64,000 nucleotides of DNA from Stenotrophomonas maltophilia (GCF_006974125.1 NZ_CP037858.1:124001-188000), one strand, 5' to 3'; shown: positions 8,823 through 18,407, numbered from the stretch's first letter. Notes: a model not told the origin generated them from the sequence alone. Translations and numbers: made by a program.

Positions 8823-9479
8823 ATGCGCCGGGTCACATCTCTATTGGCCGTCGCGCTTGCCCTGGCCTCGCCGTGGGCGGCGGCCTCCGACTGGCAGCCC
8901 GTAGCCAGCATCCGCGCCGCAGCGCTGACGACCCTGCCGGCGGGCAGCGAGGGCGAGGCCCAGGTGGCCGATGCGCTGCGCCTGCCGAAGTGTGGCGGCG
9001 CGCTGCAGGTGCAGCCCACTGCCAACACCACGGTCGAGGTCAGTTGCCCCGACGCGGGCGGCTGGCGCCTGTTCGTGCCGGTAAAGGTGCGGCGCAACCA
9101 GACCGTGCTGGTGCTCAACCGTGGAATCGGCACTGGAGAAACCCTCACCGCCGCCGATATCACGACTGCCCAGCGTGACGCGGCCCGGATTGCCGGTGCT
9201 GTGCTGGCCGATCCCAACGCGGCGATCGGTCGCATCGCCCGCCGTCCATTGCAGGCCGGGGCCCTGCTGTCGAACAACGATCTGGTGGTGCAGCGTCTCA
9301 TCAAGCGAGGAGACAGTGTGGCCCTGGTATCACGTCGCGGCTCGGTCGAGGTCCGCATTGCCGGTCGCGCGATGGGCGATGCCGGTGAGAATGAACGGGT
9401 CTCGGTGGAGAACCTGTCCTCGCGGCGGATCGTGCAGGGCACGGTCGACGCCGCAGGTGACGTAATCGTGGCGCGTTGA
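8823..9479 (+). CDS. flgA: FlgA, P-ring assembly chaperone
   Basis: Periplasmic chaperone for FlgI polymerisation into the P ring. The 218-residue protein has a Sec signal peptide (about residues 1-21, ending PWAAASD) and a C-terminal SAF/FlgA domain with VLVLNRGIGTGETLTAADI and RIARRPLQAGALL. A strong AGGAGG ribosome site decides the start. Its own sigma54 promoter lies upstream. flgM-flgN follow with a separate sigma28 promoter, giving the usual flgA-flgM-flgN layout. Confidence 0.95.
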   Translation: MRRVTSLLAVALALASPWAAASDWQPVASIRAAALTTLPAGSEGEAQVADALRLPKCGGALQVQPTANTTVEVSCPDAGGWRLFVPVKVRRNQTVLVLNRGIGTGETLTAADITTAQRDAARIAGAVLADPNAAIGRIARRPLQAGALLSNNDLVVQRLIKRGDSVALVSRRGSVEVRIAGRAMGDAGENERVSVENLSSRRIVQGTVDAAGDVIVAR

Positions 9480-9497
9480 TTTACCGCAAAATATCCC

Positions 9498-9524
9498 TAA
9501 AGATCGCGGCCCTGAGGCCGTTAT
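9498..9524 (+). promoter_or_regulatory. Sigma28 (FliA) promoter for flgM-flgN
   Basis: TAAAGATC-N11-GCCGTTAT matches the FliA consensus TAAAGTTT-N11-GCCGATAA with exact spacing. It predicts a leader of about 25 nt before flgM and a feedback loop in which FliA transcribes its own anti-sigma factor. Confidence 0.82.
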
Positions 9525-9554
9525 CCCTTGTGAACGGCAACTCCAGGACACCCC

Positions 9555-9860
9555 ATGAGCCAGAAAATCGACGGCAACCTGCAGGTCCCCCAGGCACTGC
9601 GCAGCGTGACGACCCCGGCCAGCAAGCCCGGCGTCAGCAGCGATTCGCCGGCACGCCCGGTCGAGGCAGCCGACAGCCTGCGTCTGACCGGCGAGGCCAC
9701 CAATCTGCAGGCCATCGAGCGTGGGCTGACCACCGCCCCGGCGATCGACGCCCAGCGTGTGGCCGCCGTGCGCGAGTCGCTGCAGAACGGCACCTACAAG
9801 ATCAATCCGGACGCGATTGCATCGCGCATGCTCGATCTGGACCAGCAGCTGCAGGGATGA
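9555..9860 (+). CDS. flgM: FlgM, anti-sigma28 factor
   Basis: Anti-sigma factor that holds FliA inactive until it is exported through the finished hook-basal body. The 101-residue protein has the disordered N-terminal half typical of FlgM and a C-terminal sigma28-binding region (VAAVRESLQNGTYKINPDAI, then ASRMLDLDQQL). It overlaps flgN by four bases (ATGA). A sigma28 promoter sits just upstream, consistent with family autoregulation. Confidence 0.93.
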   Translation: MSQKIDGNLQVPQALRSVTTPASKPGVSSDSPARPVEAADSLRLTGEATNLQAIERGLTTAPAIDAQRVAAVRESLQNGTYKINPDAIASRMLDLDQQLQG

Positions 9861-10195
9861 CCGCAGCGATGAGCGAGCCGCTGCAGCGTCTCGCCCAGGC
9901 CCTGGACGTTGAGCGCCAGGCCCTGGTCGAGCACGACGTGCACGCCCTGATCCGTGCCACCGGCGCCAAGCTGGAGGCGCTGCGAGCGCTGGAAGGCGCA
10001 CCGCCGGTCGGCGAGGGCGAACAGCTGCAGGAACTGGCCGAGCGCAACCGCGCCAACGGCGTGCTGCTTTCGCGGCGCCGGCGCGAGGTCAACTGGGCAC
10101 TGCGCCAGTTGGGCCGTACCGAAGACGCCTCGGCCTATGACGCCAAGGGCCAGTCACACACCGTTACTGCCCGCCGCCCACTCGCCGTCGCCTGA
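9857..10195 (+). CDS. flgN: FlgN, export chaperone for hook-filament junction proteins
   Basis: Small helical protein of 112 residues in the position of FlgN, the type III chaperone for FlgK and FlgL. The sequence is mostly amphipathic helix (EPLQRLAQALDVERQALVEHD, then AERNRANGVLLSRRRREVNW), matching the FlgN family pattern. The ATG overlaps the flgM stop (ATGA), so coupled translation is likely; a second ATG four codons in is possible. A GCGGGCTGAAGCCCGC hairpin without a U-run follows at 10224. Confidence 0.85.
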   Translation: MTAAMSEPLQRLAQALDVERQALVEHDVHALIRATGAKLEALRALEGAPPVGEGEQLQELAERNRANGVLLSRRRREVNWALRQLGRTEDASAYDAKGQSHTVTARRPLAVA

Positions 10196-10271
10196 CGCGA
10201 CGGCGGTCGCACTACCCACCCCCGCGGGCTGAAGCCCGCTGCGTGACCGCGTATATTGGGCGCCTGTTCGA

Positions 10272-11507
10272 ATGCCCCGAGTCGCCGTGTCCGCTGCCAA
10301 CGCCCTGGTTACCGCCCCCCTTCCGCCGCAGCCGGTGCTGCAGGCCCTGCTTGAGCGCCTGCGCGAAGGGCTGTTGCTGTTCACTGAAGACGGGCAGGTG
10401 GCGCTGGCCAATCCGGCCGCGCAGAACCTGCTGGCCGGCGGCGGGGAAGGTTCATTGCCGCCGCCGCAGCGGCTGCGTGAACTGCTGCCCCCCGATGCGC
10501 TGGAACAGGCGCGGCAGCATGGTCACTGGAATGGCAGCCTGCCGCTGGGAGAGGGGGTGGTCATCGCCCACCTTTACCACCACGGTCCGGTGGGCCAGGG
10601 GCACTTCCTGGCGTTGTTCCGCCATATCGAAGGGCAGGAAGACTACGAGCGCGAGCTGCAGCAGCGCCATGCGGAGCTGCGCCAGGCCTACCTGCGCCTG
10701 AACGGCACCCAGGAGAAGCTGCTGCAGTTGGAAAAGATGGCCTCGATCGGCCAGCTTGCCGCGGGCGTTGCGCACGAGATCAACAACCCGATCGGCTACG
10801 TGCACTCCAACCTGGGCAGCCTGCAGGAGTACCTGCGCAGCCTGTTCACGGTGATTGAAGCCTACGAACGCGCCCTGCGGGCACCGGACCCGAAGGCGTT
10901 GATTCCGGAAATCGACGATATCCGTGACCGCCTGGACATCGATTTCATCAGCCGTGACCTGCCGCAGCTAATGGCCGAATCGCGCGAAGGCATCGAGCGG
11001 GTCACCCGCATCGTGCGTGACCTGAAGGACTTCTCGTATTCCGGCCGCGACGAATCGTGGAAGCTGGTCGACCTGCATGCAGGGCTGGAATCGACCATCA
11101 ACATCATCTGGAACGAGCTCAAGTACAAGGTCACCCTGCATCGCGAGTTCGGCCAGCTGCCGCTGGTGGAGTGCCTGCCGTCGGAGTTGAACCAGGTCTA
11201 CATGAACCTGCTGCTCAATGCAGGCCACGCCATCGCCGAGCGCGGCACGATCACCGTGCGTACCGGTGTCGATGGTGACCAGGTGTGGGTCGAATTCGAG
11301 GACACTGGCGGAGGCATCTCGCCGGAACTGCGGCAGCGCATCTTCGATCCGTTCTTCACCACCAAGCCTGTTGGCAGCGGCACCGGCCTGGGCCTGTCGA
11401 TCTCCTACAGCATCATCAACAAGCACCATGGCCGCATCGACCTGGACAGTACCCCGGGCGTCGGTTCGCGCTTCCGCGTGGTGTTGCCAGTGAAGCAGCC
11501 GCGCTGA
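10272..11507 (+). CDS. PAS sensor histidine kinase (RavA-like)
   Basis: Soluble 411-residue histidine kinase. A PAS-like fold lies at residues ~22-120 ([20 protein letters not shown]), followed by a coiled coil (~125-157), the HisKA H-box with His168 in [15 protein letters not shown], and an HATPase domain with N-box ([17 protein letters not shown]), G1 (EDTGGGIS) and [13 protein letters not shown]. No membrane segment or receiver is present. It ends facing the GGDEF-EAL-REC gene, and the three-gene neighbourhood resembles the Xanthomonas Rav system, where kinases signal to RavR. The name is inferred from layout. A TATATT -10-like box ends 14 bases before the ATG. Confidence 0.85.
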   Translation: MPRVAVSAANALVTAPLPPQPVLQALLERLREGLLLFTEDGQVALANPAAQNLLAGGGEGSLPPPQRLRELLPPDALEQARQHGHWNGSLPLGEGVVIAHLYHHGPVGQGHFLALFRHIEGQEDYERELQQRHAELRQAYLRLNGTQEKLLQLEKMASIGQLAAGVAHEINNPIGYVHSNLGSLQEYLRSLFTVIEAYERALRAPDPKALIPEIDDIRDRLDIDFISRDLPQLMAESREGIERVTRIVRDLKDFSYSGRDESWKLVDLHAGLESTINIIWNELKYKVTLHREFGQLPLVECLPSELNQVYMNLLLNAGHAIAERGTITVRTGVDGDQVWVEFEDTGGGISPELRQRIFDPFFTTKPVGSGTGLGLSISYSIINKHHGRIDLDSTPGVGSRFRVVLPVKQPR

Positions 11508-11520
11508 CCGCTTCCGGTCG

Positions 11521-11588
11521 TGCCGGCCGCTGGCCGGCAACCTCATTGAACCCGATATCCAGAGCAGCCGGCCAGCGGCCGGCTCTAC
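11521..11588. repeat. SMAG-type inverted repeat pair (GCCGGCC core)
   Basis: TGCCGGCCGCTGGCCGGC and its inverted partner AGCCGGCCAGCGGCCGGCT, about 25 bases apart, fill the gap between the convergent kinase and GGDEF-EAL-REC genes. Its position suggests a bidirectional terminator role. Confidence 0.78.
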
Positions 11589-11600
11589 CAGAGAGGATCA

Positions 11601-13373
11601 TCACCGCAACGGGCGATCCTCACCGCCATCTCCGCTTTCCACCGGCGCCGGACCGGCGTTGCTGCGGCGCTGCTCCTCATAGGTGCGGAACGCCTGGTGG
11701 ATGTGCTTGCGCAGCTCATCGTCGTTCCAGGGTTTGGTCAGGAAACGGTAGATCGCACCACGGTTGATCGCGTCGGTCACGGTGTTCAGATCGGTGTAGC
11801 CGGACAGCACCAGGCGGATCGTATCGGGGTACAGCATCTTCACCCGGCCCAGGAACTCGGTGCCGCTCATGTCGCTCATGCGCTGGTCGGACAGGATCAC
11901 CTGCACGTCGTTGATCGCCAGCAGGTCGAATGCATCGCGCACGTTGCCGGCCGCCAGGATGCGGTAGCCGTCGCGGCGGAACAGGCGCACCAGCGAGCGC
12001 AGCACGTTCTCCTCGTCATCCAGCAGCAGCAGTGTCCGGTCCGGGCGCGTTTCGGCGAAGGCTTCCGGACGCAGGTAGCGTCGGCGCAGGGTCATGCCGG
12101 CGGCATCGGCCGACATCGGCTCGCCGAACAGGTAGCCCTGGAACACGTCGCAGTCGTTGCGGCGCAGGAAACCCAGTTGGGCCTGCGATTCCACGCCGTT
12201 GGCGATCACGGTCATGCCCAGCTGGTGGCCCATGGCGATGATCGCGCGGGCGATGGCCGCCTCGCGGTTGCCGGCTGGCGCGCTCTTGATGAAGCTGCGG
12301 TCGATCTTCAGCTTGTCCACCGGGTAACGCACCAGCGCGCTCAGGCTGGAATCGCCGGTGCCGAAGTTGTCCAGGCTGAGGCTGATGCCTTCGTTGCGCA
12401 GGTTGGCCAGCGTCTCGTGCACGAAGTTGACGTTGTTGGTCAGCGCGCTTTCGTTGATCTCCAGCGTCAGCATCTGCGCCGGCACGCCTGCAGCCTGGAT
12501 CAGGCCCATGACTTCAGCGAAGAAGTTCGGCCGCAACAACTGCAGGGTGGAGACGTTCACGGCGATGGTGAAGTCGTCGAAGCCCTGGTCGCGCCACAGG
12601 CGGGCCTGCTTCAGTGCGCCTTCCAGCACCCAGGTGCCGATCTGCACGATGATGCCCAGCCGCTCGGCGGTGCGCATGAAGCGCTCCGGCACCAGCATGC
12701 CCAGCGTGGGGGACTGCCAGCGCAGCAGCGCCTCCATGCCCACCACGTGGCCGTCGCGGGCACTGACCAGTGGCTGGTAGCGAAGCTTCAGCTCGCCATT
12801 GGGGATCGCGTCGACGATCTGGCGCGCGATGATGCTCTCGCTGTGCGCGCTCGGCGGGGTATCCACTGCGTGGATGCGCACCGCATTGCCGCCTTCGCGG
12901 GCCGCCTGGTACAGCGCATCCTCGGCGTGGTCGAGCAGGCGCGAGGTGCTGCTGGCATGGTCCGGGCACAGGCTCACGCCCAGCTTGCCGGTCATGAACA
13001 ATGTGTACGGCAGCACCGACAGGGGCAGCTCCATCTGCTGCCGGATCTCCTCGGCGAAGTCCTCCGGCAGCGGCACGTCGGCGGTGCGCGGCACCGCGAT
13101 CAGGAACTCGTCGCTGCCATGCCGCCACAGTTTGCCGCGGCCGCGCAGGTAGGACTGCAACCGCTGCGCCACCAGCACCAGCGCCTGGTCACCTACCTCG
13201 GCGCTCATGTTCTCGTTCACCGAAGCGAAGTGGTCGATGTCCACGTGCATCAGCATCAGCGCGGTGCCGCCGGAGGCCGCCTCGGCGACCATCGCCTGCA
13301 GCTCGGGGTTGCCGGCACCGAGGCGGTCGGGTGCATCGTCGATGCTGACCGGGGGCTGGTTGGGATTCCACAT
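11601..13373 (-). CDS. Degenerate GGDEF-EAL protein with C-terminal receiver (RavR-like)
   Basis: 590-residue c-di-GMP signalling protein. The GGDEF domain (~35-170) has HGSDEF in place of GGDEF, so cyclase activity is unlikely. The EAL domain (~180-430) keeps EALLRW (E214), NVS (N273), E305 and K355, but DDFGTG reads DNFGTG (N336) and AEGVE reads ANGVE (N392). The receiver (~445-580) has LLLLDDEENV and phosphoacceptor D496 in LSDQRM. The GGDEF-EAL-REC order matches Xanthomonas RavR, which receives signals from RavA/RavS. The changed EAL residues correspond to a metal ligand and the general base in RocR, so it may be a c-di-GMP sensor rather than a phosphodiesterase. Four bases separate it from the upstream kinase gene. 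Confidence 0.88.
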   Translation of the reverse strand: MWNPNQPPVSIDDAPDRLGAGNPELQAMVAEAASGGTALMLMHVDIDHFASVNENMSAEVGDQALVLVAQRLQSYLRGRGKLWRHGSDEFLIAVPRTADVPLPEDFAEEIRQQMELPLSVLPYTLFMTGKLGVSLCPDHASSTSRLLDHAEDALYQAAREGGNAVRIHAVDTPPSAHSESIIARQIVDAIPNGELKLRYQPLVSARDGHVVGMEALLRWQSPTLGMLVPERFMRTAERLGIIVQIGTWVLEGALKQARLWRDQGFDDFTIAVNVSTLQLLRPNFFAEVMGLIQAAGVPAQMLTLEINESALTNNVNFVHETLANLRNEGISLSLDNFGTGDSSLSALVRYPVDKLKIDRSFIKSAPAGNREAAIARAIIAMGHQLGMTVIANGVESQAQLGFLRRNDCDVFQGYLFGEPMSADAAGMTLRRRYLRPEAFAETRPDRTLLLLDDEENVLRSLVRLFRRDGYRILAAGNVRDAFDLLAINDVQVILSDQRMSDMSGTEFLGRVKMLYPDTIRLVLSGYTDLNTVTDAINRGAIYRFLTKPWNDDELRKHIHQAFRTYEEQRRSNAGPAPVESGDGGEDRPLR

Positions 13374-13377
13374 AGGC

Positions 13378-15480
13378 TCAGTATTCCGGTGAATCGACGG
13401 CAGCCATGCTGGCCGCCTGGTAGGGGAGGTGGACGTCGATCAGGGTGCCTTCGCCATGTGCGGATTCGATCCGCACATGGCCGCCGACACTCTGCGCACG
13501 CTCGCGCATTACGATCAGGCCCAGGCCGCGCGGACCGTCCGGGTCGAACCCCTCGCCGTCGTCGCGGATCTGCAGGTGCAGGCCGCGCTTGCCGACGTCG
13601 CGCAGCTGAAGTTGTACCTGGCTGGCGCGCGCGTGCCGCAGCACATTGGTCAGGCTTTCCTGGGCGATGCGGAAGCAGGCCTGTTCGATGCTGTTGTCGG
13701 GGCGGTGCGGCAGGGGCTCGATCTCGGCCAGCAGTTCCACCGGCGACGAACGGAACAGCACCCGTGCCTGCCAGCTCAGGGCTGCTTCCAGGCCCAGCGC
13801 GTCGAGCTGCGGCGGACGCAGCAGGGTAGAGATGTCGCGCAGCTTGGCCACCGTGGTGTCGGCCAGGCTGACGATCTGTGCCAGGTCCTCGCCGCGGCGC
13901 TGTGGATCATGCTCGTCCTGCGCCGCATGGGCGGACAATTTGATCGCCGTGATCGCCTGGCCGATGTCGTCATGCAGGTCGCGCGAGATCGCGCGGCGTT
14001 CGTCCTCCTGCAGCGAGAACAGCCGGCCGGCCATCGCCTGCAGTTCGCGGTTGCTGGTTTCCAGTGCACTGCGCGTCCGTTCGGAATCGCTCAGGTCACG
14101 CACGATCAGCAGCTTGCAGTCGCGGCCGCCGTAGCGCACCTCGCCGACCGCCAGGCCGGCATGGAAGCTGCGCCCGTCTGCGCGCTGCATGGCCACCACG
14201 CTGCTGTGGCCGGGGCCCAGGTGTGGCTGCCCGGCGCGCAGCTGGCCGCGGACGCGCGCCAGATCACCGGCAGCGACCAGCGCCGACAGCGGCTCACCCA
14301 GCAGGGTGTGGCTGCCATAGCCGAACAGGCTGGCCGCCCAGGCATTGGTGTACAGCACGTGCTCATCGGAGAGGATCACCACGCCATCGGGCAGTACCCG
14401 CACCAGCTCGCGGAACTGTTCTTCGCGCTCGCGCAGCAGGCGTCGCGACTGCTCGCGCTCGGTCACGTCCTGCAGGGTACCCAGCACGCGGCTGCGACCG
14501 GACTCATCGACACCACTGGCGGCTCGCAGGTGCACCATCAAGGCGCGGCCATCCATCGACAGCAGGGGCAGCAATACGTCCACCTGCACCGGATCACCCG
14601 AGCACAGCTCGGCCAGCAGCTGCTCGGTCTGGGTGGCGGTGGCGGGGTCGGCGGGCACCAGCAGCTCATCGAAGCGGTGCCAGCGACGGGCTTCCGGAGG
14701 CCGGCGGCCAAGCAGTCGGTAGACCTGGTTGGAATAGCGGCCCATGCCGGTGGATGGATCCAGTTCCCAGGCGCCGATGCGCGCCAGCTCGTGGGCTTCC
14801 TCGACCCGGGCCAGTGCCTGGTCGCGGCGCAACTGGGCCAGGTCTTCGGCGGTGCGGTCGATGGCGATCAGCAACCGGGCATTGTGGCCGTCATAGCTGA
14901 TGGCGTTGGAGCGCAGTTCCATCTGCCGCAGCGAGCCGTCGCGCAGCTGCAGCTGGGTCCGCAGGACGCACAGCTCCTCGGGTGCTTCACGGATCGCCTC
15001 CAGCTTGGTCTGCAGCGCCTGATCCTGGCCGGGTGGCCACAGCGAGTCGATGGTCTGCTCCAGCAGCTCATCGCGCTCCCAGCCGAATGCGCTGCAGGCC
15101 GCCGGATTCGCGTCGAGGATCGCCAGCGTGTCCAGGTCGTAGACCAGGATCGGGCCGGGGTTGCCTTCGAACATCTGCCGCAGGCGCAGCTCCGAGGCCT
15201 GCTGGCGTGCATGGGTGTGCAGCACGTGCTCGGCCAGCGGTCGCAGCAGCAGGTACAGCAGGCCGGCACTGGCCAGTGCGAAGAACGAGCCCTTCACGCT
15301 CTGCCACATCGCCGCCTGCTGCGGATCCGGCACCAGCGCCTGCACGGCACTGTCGGAGGCGATCATCCAGGCCAATGCCATCACCAGGTAGCTCAGCACC
15401 ACCCGCCGCCGGTCGCGGCTCAGCGCCTGCGCCATCCGCGGGTCGGGAACAGGGGCGGTGCCGGTCGGTTCTGCAGGCAT
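13378..15480 (-). CDS. Membrane PAS sensor histidine kinase, HisKA_3 type (RavS-like)
   Basis: 700-residue kinase. Two membrane helices (~27-43 and ~64-80) bracket a very short periplasmic loop. Three PAS domains follow (~98-210, ~225-340, ~352-465). The NarX/DesK-type dimerisation motif ERRAISRDLHDDIGQ carries His503, and the HATPase domain has SLTNVLRHARAS and DDGEGFD. It is translated just ahead of the GGDEF-EAL-REC gene (4-base gap), so that receiver is its obvious partner; no NarL-type regulator is adjacent. HisKA_3 kinases usually pair with LuxR-type regulators, so pairing with a GGDEF-EAL-REC output is noteworthy. Confidence 0.88.
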   Translation of the reverse strand: MPAEPTGTAPVPDPRMAQALSRDRRRVVLSYLVMALAWMIASDSAVQALVPDPQQAAMWQSVKGSFFALASAGLLYLLLRPLAEHVLHTHARQQASELRLRQMFEGNPGPILVYDLDTLAILDANPAACSAFGWERDELLEQTIDSLWPPGQDQALQTKLEAIREAPEELCVLRTQLQLRDGSLRQMELRSNAISYDGHNARLLIAIDRTAEDLAQLRRDQALARVEEAHELARIGAWELDPSTGMGRYSNQVYRLLGRRPPEARRWHRFDELLVPADPATATQTEQLLAELCSGDPVQVDVLLPLLSMDGRALMVHLRAASGVDESGRSRVLGTLQDVTEREQSRRLLREREEQFRELVRVLPDGVVILSDEHVLYTNAWAASLFGYGSHTLLGEPLSALVAAGDLARVRGQLRAGQPHLGPGHSSVVAMQRADGRSFHAGLAVGEVRYGGRDCKLLIVRDLSDSERTRSALETSNRELQAMAGRLFSLQEDERRAISRDLHDDIGQAITAIKLSAHAAQDEHDPQRRGEDLAQIVSLADTTVAKLRDISTLLRPPQLDALGLEAALSWQARVLFRSSPVELLAEIEPLPHRPDNSIEQACFRIAQESLTNVLRHARASQVQLQLRDVGKRGLHLQIRDDGEGFDPDGPRGLGLIVMRERAQSVGGHVRIESAHGEGTLIDVHLPYQAASMAAVDSPEY

Positions 15481-15538
15481 GGACGGGCTGGATGAAAGGG
15501 GCGCTGGCCATCTTACCGCGCGGGTGTGCCCTGACCAC

Positions 15539-15565
15539 TCAATTATCCGCCGCAGGCGCCGTTAA
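15539..15565 (+). promoter_or_regulatory. Sigma28 (FliA) promoter for the PAS-GGDEF-EAL gene
   Basis: TCAATTAT-N11-GCCGTTAA, with exact FliA spacing and a -10 close to that of the flgM promoter (GCCGTTAT). The predicted start is ~40 nt before the GTG codon. It places a c-di-GMP gene in the late flagellar regulon. Confidence 0.72.
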
Positions 15566-15611
15566 CCACTGCGTGCCCCGCTGACGGGCGTGTCATCCGG
15601 AGCAAGATCGC

Positions 15612-18371
15612 GTGGACCAAGGGATCATCGCCAGCCTGCTGCAGCACCCGCTTGCGTCGGCGCTGGTCATCGTCGACCGCACGGGCCGCCCGCTGGCGGC
15701 CAATCCGGCTGCGCGCGAGCATGGCCTGCCGGCCACCGTGGCCGCCTATGCGCCGATGCTGGAGGATCTGCGCCTGATGGCGGCCGATGGCGGCATCGTT
15801 GCCTGCACGCTGCCGGGTGGCCCGCACGGGCACTACGACGGCCACCTGCGCGCTGTGCATGATGGCGCCGGCAATCTGCTGGCCTTCACGTTGAGCATTC
15901 CCGAGCCGGTTCCGCTCGGCGGCGGTGGGCGCTGGGAGCTCGCGCTGGACAGCGCCGGCCACAGCCTGTGGGACTGGGACATTCCCAGCGACCGCGTGGT
16001 GCGCACCCCGGCACTGGGCGATGAAACCGCCACCGAGATACTGGCGCGCGTGCACAGCGAGGACATCGCCCAGGTGCGGTTCGCACTGGACGAGCATCTG
16101 CGTGGGCTGAGCGAGCAGTACAGCGCACAGTTCCGTTTCCGCCAGGCCGATGGCCAGTGGCGCTGGGTGCTGGACCGGGGCCGCGTGGTCGCGCGCACCG
16201 CCGATGGCCAGCCGTTGCGCATGGTCGGCACCCATACCGATATCGAGCAGCAGAAGCAGCTGGAAGGGCTGCTTCAGGAACAGCAGCTGCACCTGAGCGA
16301 GGCCCAGCGCATCGCCAGCATGGGCAGCTGGTCGTTCGACCCCAACAGCGGTCACTTCTGGTGGTCGCCGGAGCTGCGTTCGCTGCTGGCGCTGGAGCAG
16401 GGCGCCGTGCCCGGCCAGCGCCGCTGGCTGAAGCAGCTGCATCCGCGTTCACGTGGTGCACTGCGTGCGGCCTGGCGGCGGCTGTGGCGCGATGGCCGCG
16501 CCGCCAATCTCGAGCTGGAACTGACCCGCGGCCCTGAGCCATCGCAGCACCTGCGGCTGTGGATGCAGCCACTGCTGGACATGGACGGACAGCCCAAGCG
16601 GTTGCTCGGACAGGTGCAGAACATCACCGAGCAGCACCAGACCGATGCGCTGATCCGCTGGCGCACCGAGCTGCTCAACCGCGTCTCCGCGCTGGGCCGC
16701 ATCGGCGGCTGCGAGATCGAGGTGCAGACCCGGCACATGCAGTGGACCGAGGAGTGCTACCGCATCCACGGCCTGCGCAAGGAACCGATCACCCTCGACC
16801 AGGCGCTGGCGTTGTATACCGAGGATTCACGCAACGCCTTCGAAGCGGCGTTGGGGCGCATCGCTGATGGTGGGCTGCCCGAGCAGCTGGACCTGTGCTT
16901 CTACCGGCAGTCCGGCCTGCGCGTCTGGGTGCAGGTGCTGATCGAACTGGACCGCCGTGATGGGCTGCCGCCGCGTTTCGTGGTGCTGTTCCGTGACATC
17001 ACTCGGGAGCGCGAGGCCAACGAGCGCATCGAGCTGCTGGCCCATTACGATCTGCTCACTGGCCTGCCCAATCGCGTGCTGCTCGGCGAACAGACCGCCG
17101 AAGCCATCGAAGAGGCGCGCGACCGCGGCACATCGCTGGCGATGCTGTTCATCGATCTGGATGGCTTCAAGACCATCAACGACAGTTTCGGCCACGCCAC
17201 CGGCGACGCCCTGCTGAAGGCGGCCGCCACCCGGCTGCACCAGAACCTGCGCAACAACGATCTGTTCGGCCGCTTCAGTGGTGATGAATTCATCGTGGTG
17301 CTGCGCGACCTGGCCGAGCCGGAGGATGCGGGCCATGTGGCACGCAAATTGATCGCTTCGTTGGCCGAGCCGCTGCGCCGGGGCGAAACAACGTTGAAGG
17401 TGGGCGCCAGCGTCGGCATTGCGATGTTGGGTGACGCACAGACCGACTTCGATTCCCTGCTGCGTGCCGCCGATGCGGCGATGTATGCAGCCAAGGAAGC
17501 CGGCCGCAATACCTACCAGTACTACAGCCAGGACGCGCTGGCCCGCATCCAGCGCAAGCTTGAGCTTGAGCATGCCCTGCACGGTGCCATCGAGCGCGAA
17601 GAGTTCAGCCTGGCCTACCAGCCGCTGCTGCATGCCCATCACGGCGAGCCGCCGGCGATCGAGGCGCTGCTGCGCTGGCACCGACCCGGGATTGGCTATT
17701 GCAGTCCGGCCGAGTTCATCCCCATCGCCGAGAAGTGCGGCGAGATCGTACGGATCGGCGACTGGGTACTGAATGAGGCCTGCCGCCAGGCCACGGCCTG
17801 GGACCGCGCTGGTCTGCGCTTCGACCGCATCGCAGTGAATGTCTCGGCGGTGCAGCTGCGTGACCGCGGCTTTGCCGAGCGCGTGATCGAAATCTGCCAC
17901 GCCCATGGCTGGCCACCGCAGCGGCTGGAGCTGGAGCTGACCGAGTCGGCGCTGATCCGTGACACCGACATCCTGCGCCATTGCTTCGATGTGCTGGAAC
18001 GGCACGGCGTACCGCTGGCGGTGGATGACTTCGGTACCGGCTTCTCCAACCTCAATTACCTAAATCGATTCCCGGTGGGCCGCCTGAAGATCGACCGCAG
18101 TTTCGTGCAGGGCATGCTGCATGATTCTGGCACGGCCGAAGTAACCCAGGCCATCGTGCACCTGGGCCACGCGCTGGGCATGAAGGTGGTGGCCGAGGGC
18201 GTGGAAACGCACCAGGAAGAGGACATGCTGCGCCGCCAGGGCTGCGACGAAATCCAGGGCTACCTGTACTCGCGCCCGCTCAGCCCGCGTGACCTGGCGC
18301 AGTGGCTGCGCCAGCCGCAGCCGGCGCCGATGCGCACCGACGCCAGCGGGGAAGCGGTGCTGGTGCGCTGA
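15612..18371 (+). CDS. PAS-GGDEF-EAL c-di-GMP turnover protein
   Basis: 919-residue soluble protein. N-terminal PAS-type sensor regions occupy residues ~1-460, with PAC-like ends such as GTHTDIEQQKQLEG and FVVLFRDITREREAN. The GGDEF domain (~475-635) has FSGDEF, an SGDEF variant sometimes active. The EAL domain (~650-900) keeps every catalytic motif: EALLRW, NVSAVQL, ELTESAL, DDFGTGFSNL, KIDRSF and AEGVET. Phosphodiesterase activity is therefore likely, cyclase activity uncertain. Start is GTG with GGAG nine bases upstream. A sigma28 promoter precedes it, so it is probably expressed with late flagellar genes and tunes motility. Confidence 0.92.
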   Translation: MDQGIIASLLQHPLASALVIVDRTGRPLAANPAAREHGLPATVAAYAPMLEDLRLMAADGGIVACTLPGGPHGHYDGHLRAVHDGAGNLLAFTLSIPEPVPLGGGGRWELALDSAGHSLWDWDIPSDRVVRTPALGDETATEILARVHSEDIAQVRFALDEHLRGLSEQYSAQFRFRQADGQWRWVLDRGRVVARTADGQPLRMVGTHTDIEQQKQLEGLLQEQQLHLSEAQRIASMGSWSFDPNSGHFWWSPELRSLLALEQGAVPGQRRWLKQLHPRSRGALRAAWRRLWRDGRAANLELELTRGPEPSQHLRLWMQPLLDMDGQPKRLLGQVQNITEQHQTDALIRWRTELLNRVSALGRIGGCEIEVQTRHMQWTEECYRIHGLRKEPITLDQALALYTEDSRNAFEAALGRIADGGLPEQLDLCFYRQSGLRVWVQVLIELDRRDGLPPRFVVLFRDITREREANERIELLAHYDLLTGLPNRVLLGEQTAEAIEEARDRGTSLAMLFIDLDGFKTINDSFGHATGDALLKAAATRLHQNLRNNDLFGRFSGDEFIVVLRDLAEPEDAGHVARKLIASLAEPLRRGETTLKVGASVGIAMLGDAQTDFDSLLRAADAAMYAAKEAGRNTYQYYSQDALARIQRKLELEHALHGAIEREEFSLAYQPLLHAHHGEPPAIEALLRWHRPGIGYCSPAEFIPIAEKCGEIVRIGDWVLNEACRQATAWDRAGLRFDRIAVNVSAVQLRDRGFAERVIEICHAHGWPPQRLELELTESALIRDTDILRHCFDVLERHGVPLAVDDFGTGFSNLNYLNRFPVGRLKIDRSFVQGMLHDSGTAEVTQAIVHLGHALGMKVVAEGVETHQEEDMLRRQGCDEIQGYLYSRPLSPRDLAQWLRQPQPAPMRTDASGEAVLVR

Positions 18372-18407
18372 CAACCCGACGTTGGTAGGTGCCGGCACTT
18401 CGCGATC

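Noticed and set aside
10224..10239. GCGGGC/GCCCGC hairpin after flgN as a terminator
   Set aside because: Six-base stem without any U-run; may be only a chance palindrome in GC-rich DNA.
11697..15495. Long plus-strand frames opposite the RavR-like and RavS-like genes
   Set aside because: Low-complexity Ala/Arg/His/Gln translations with no domains; opposite strand encodes clear signalling proteins.
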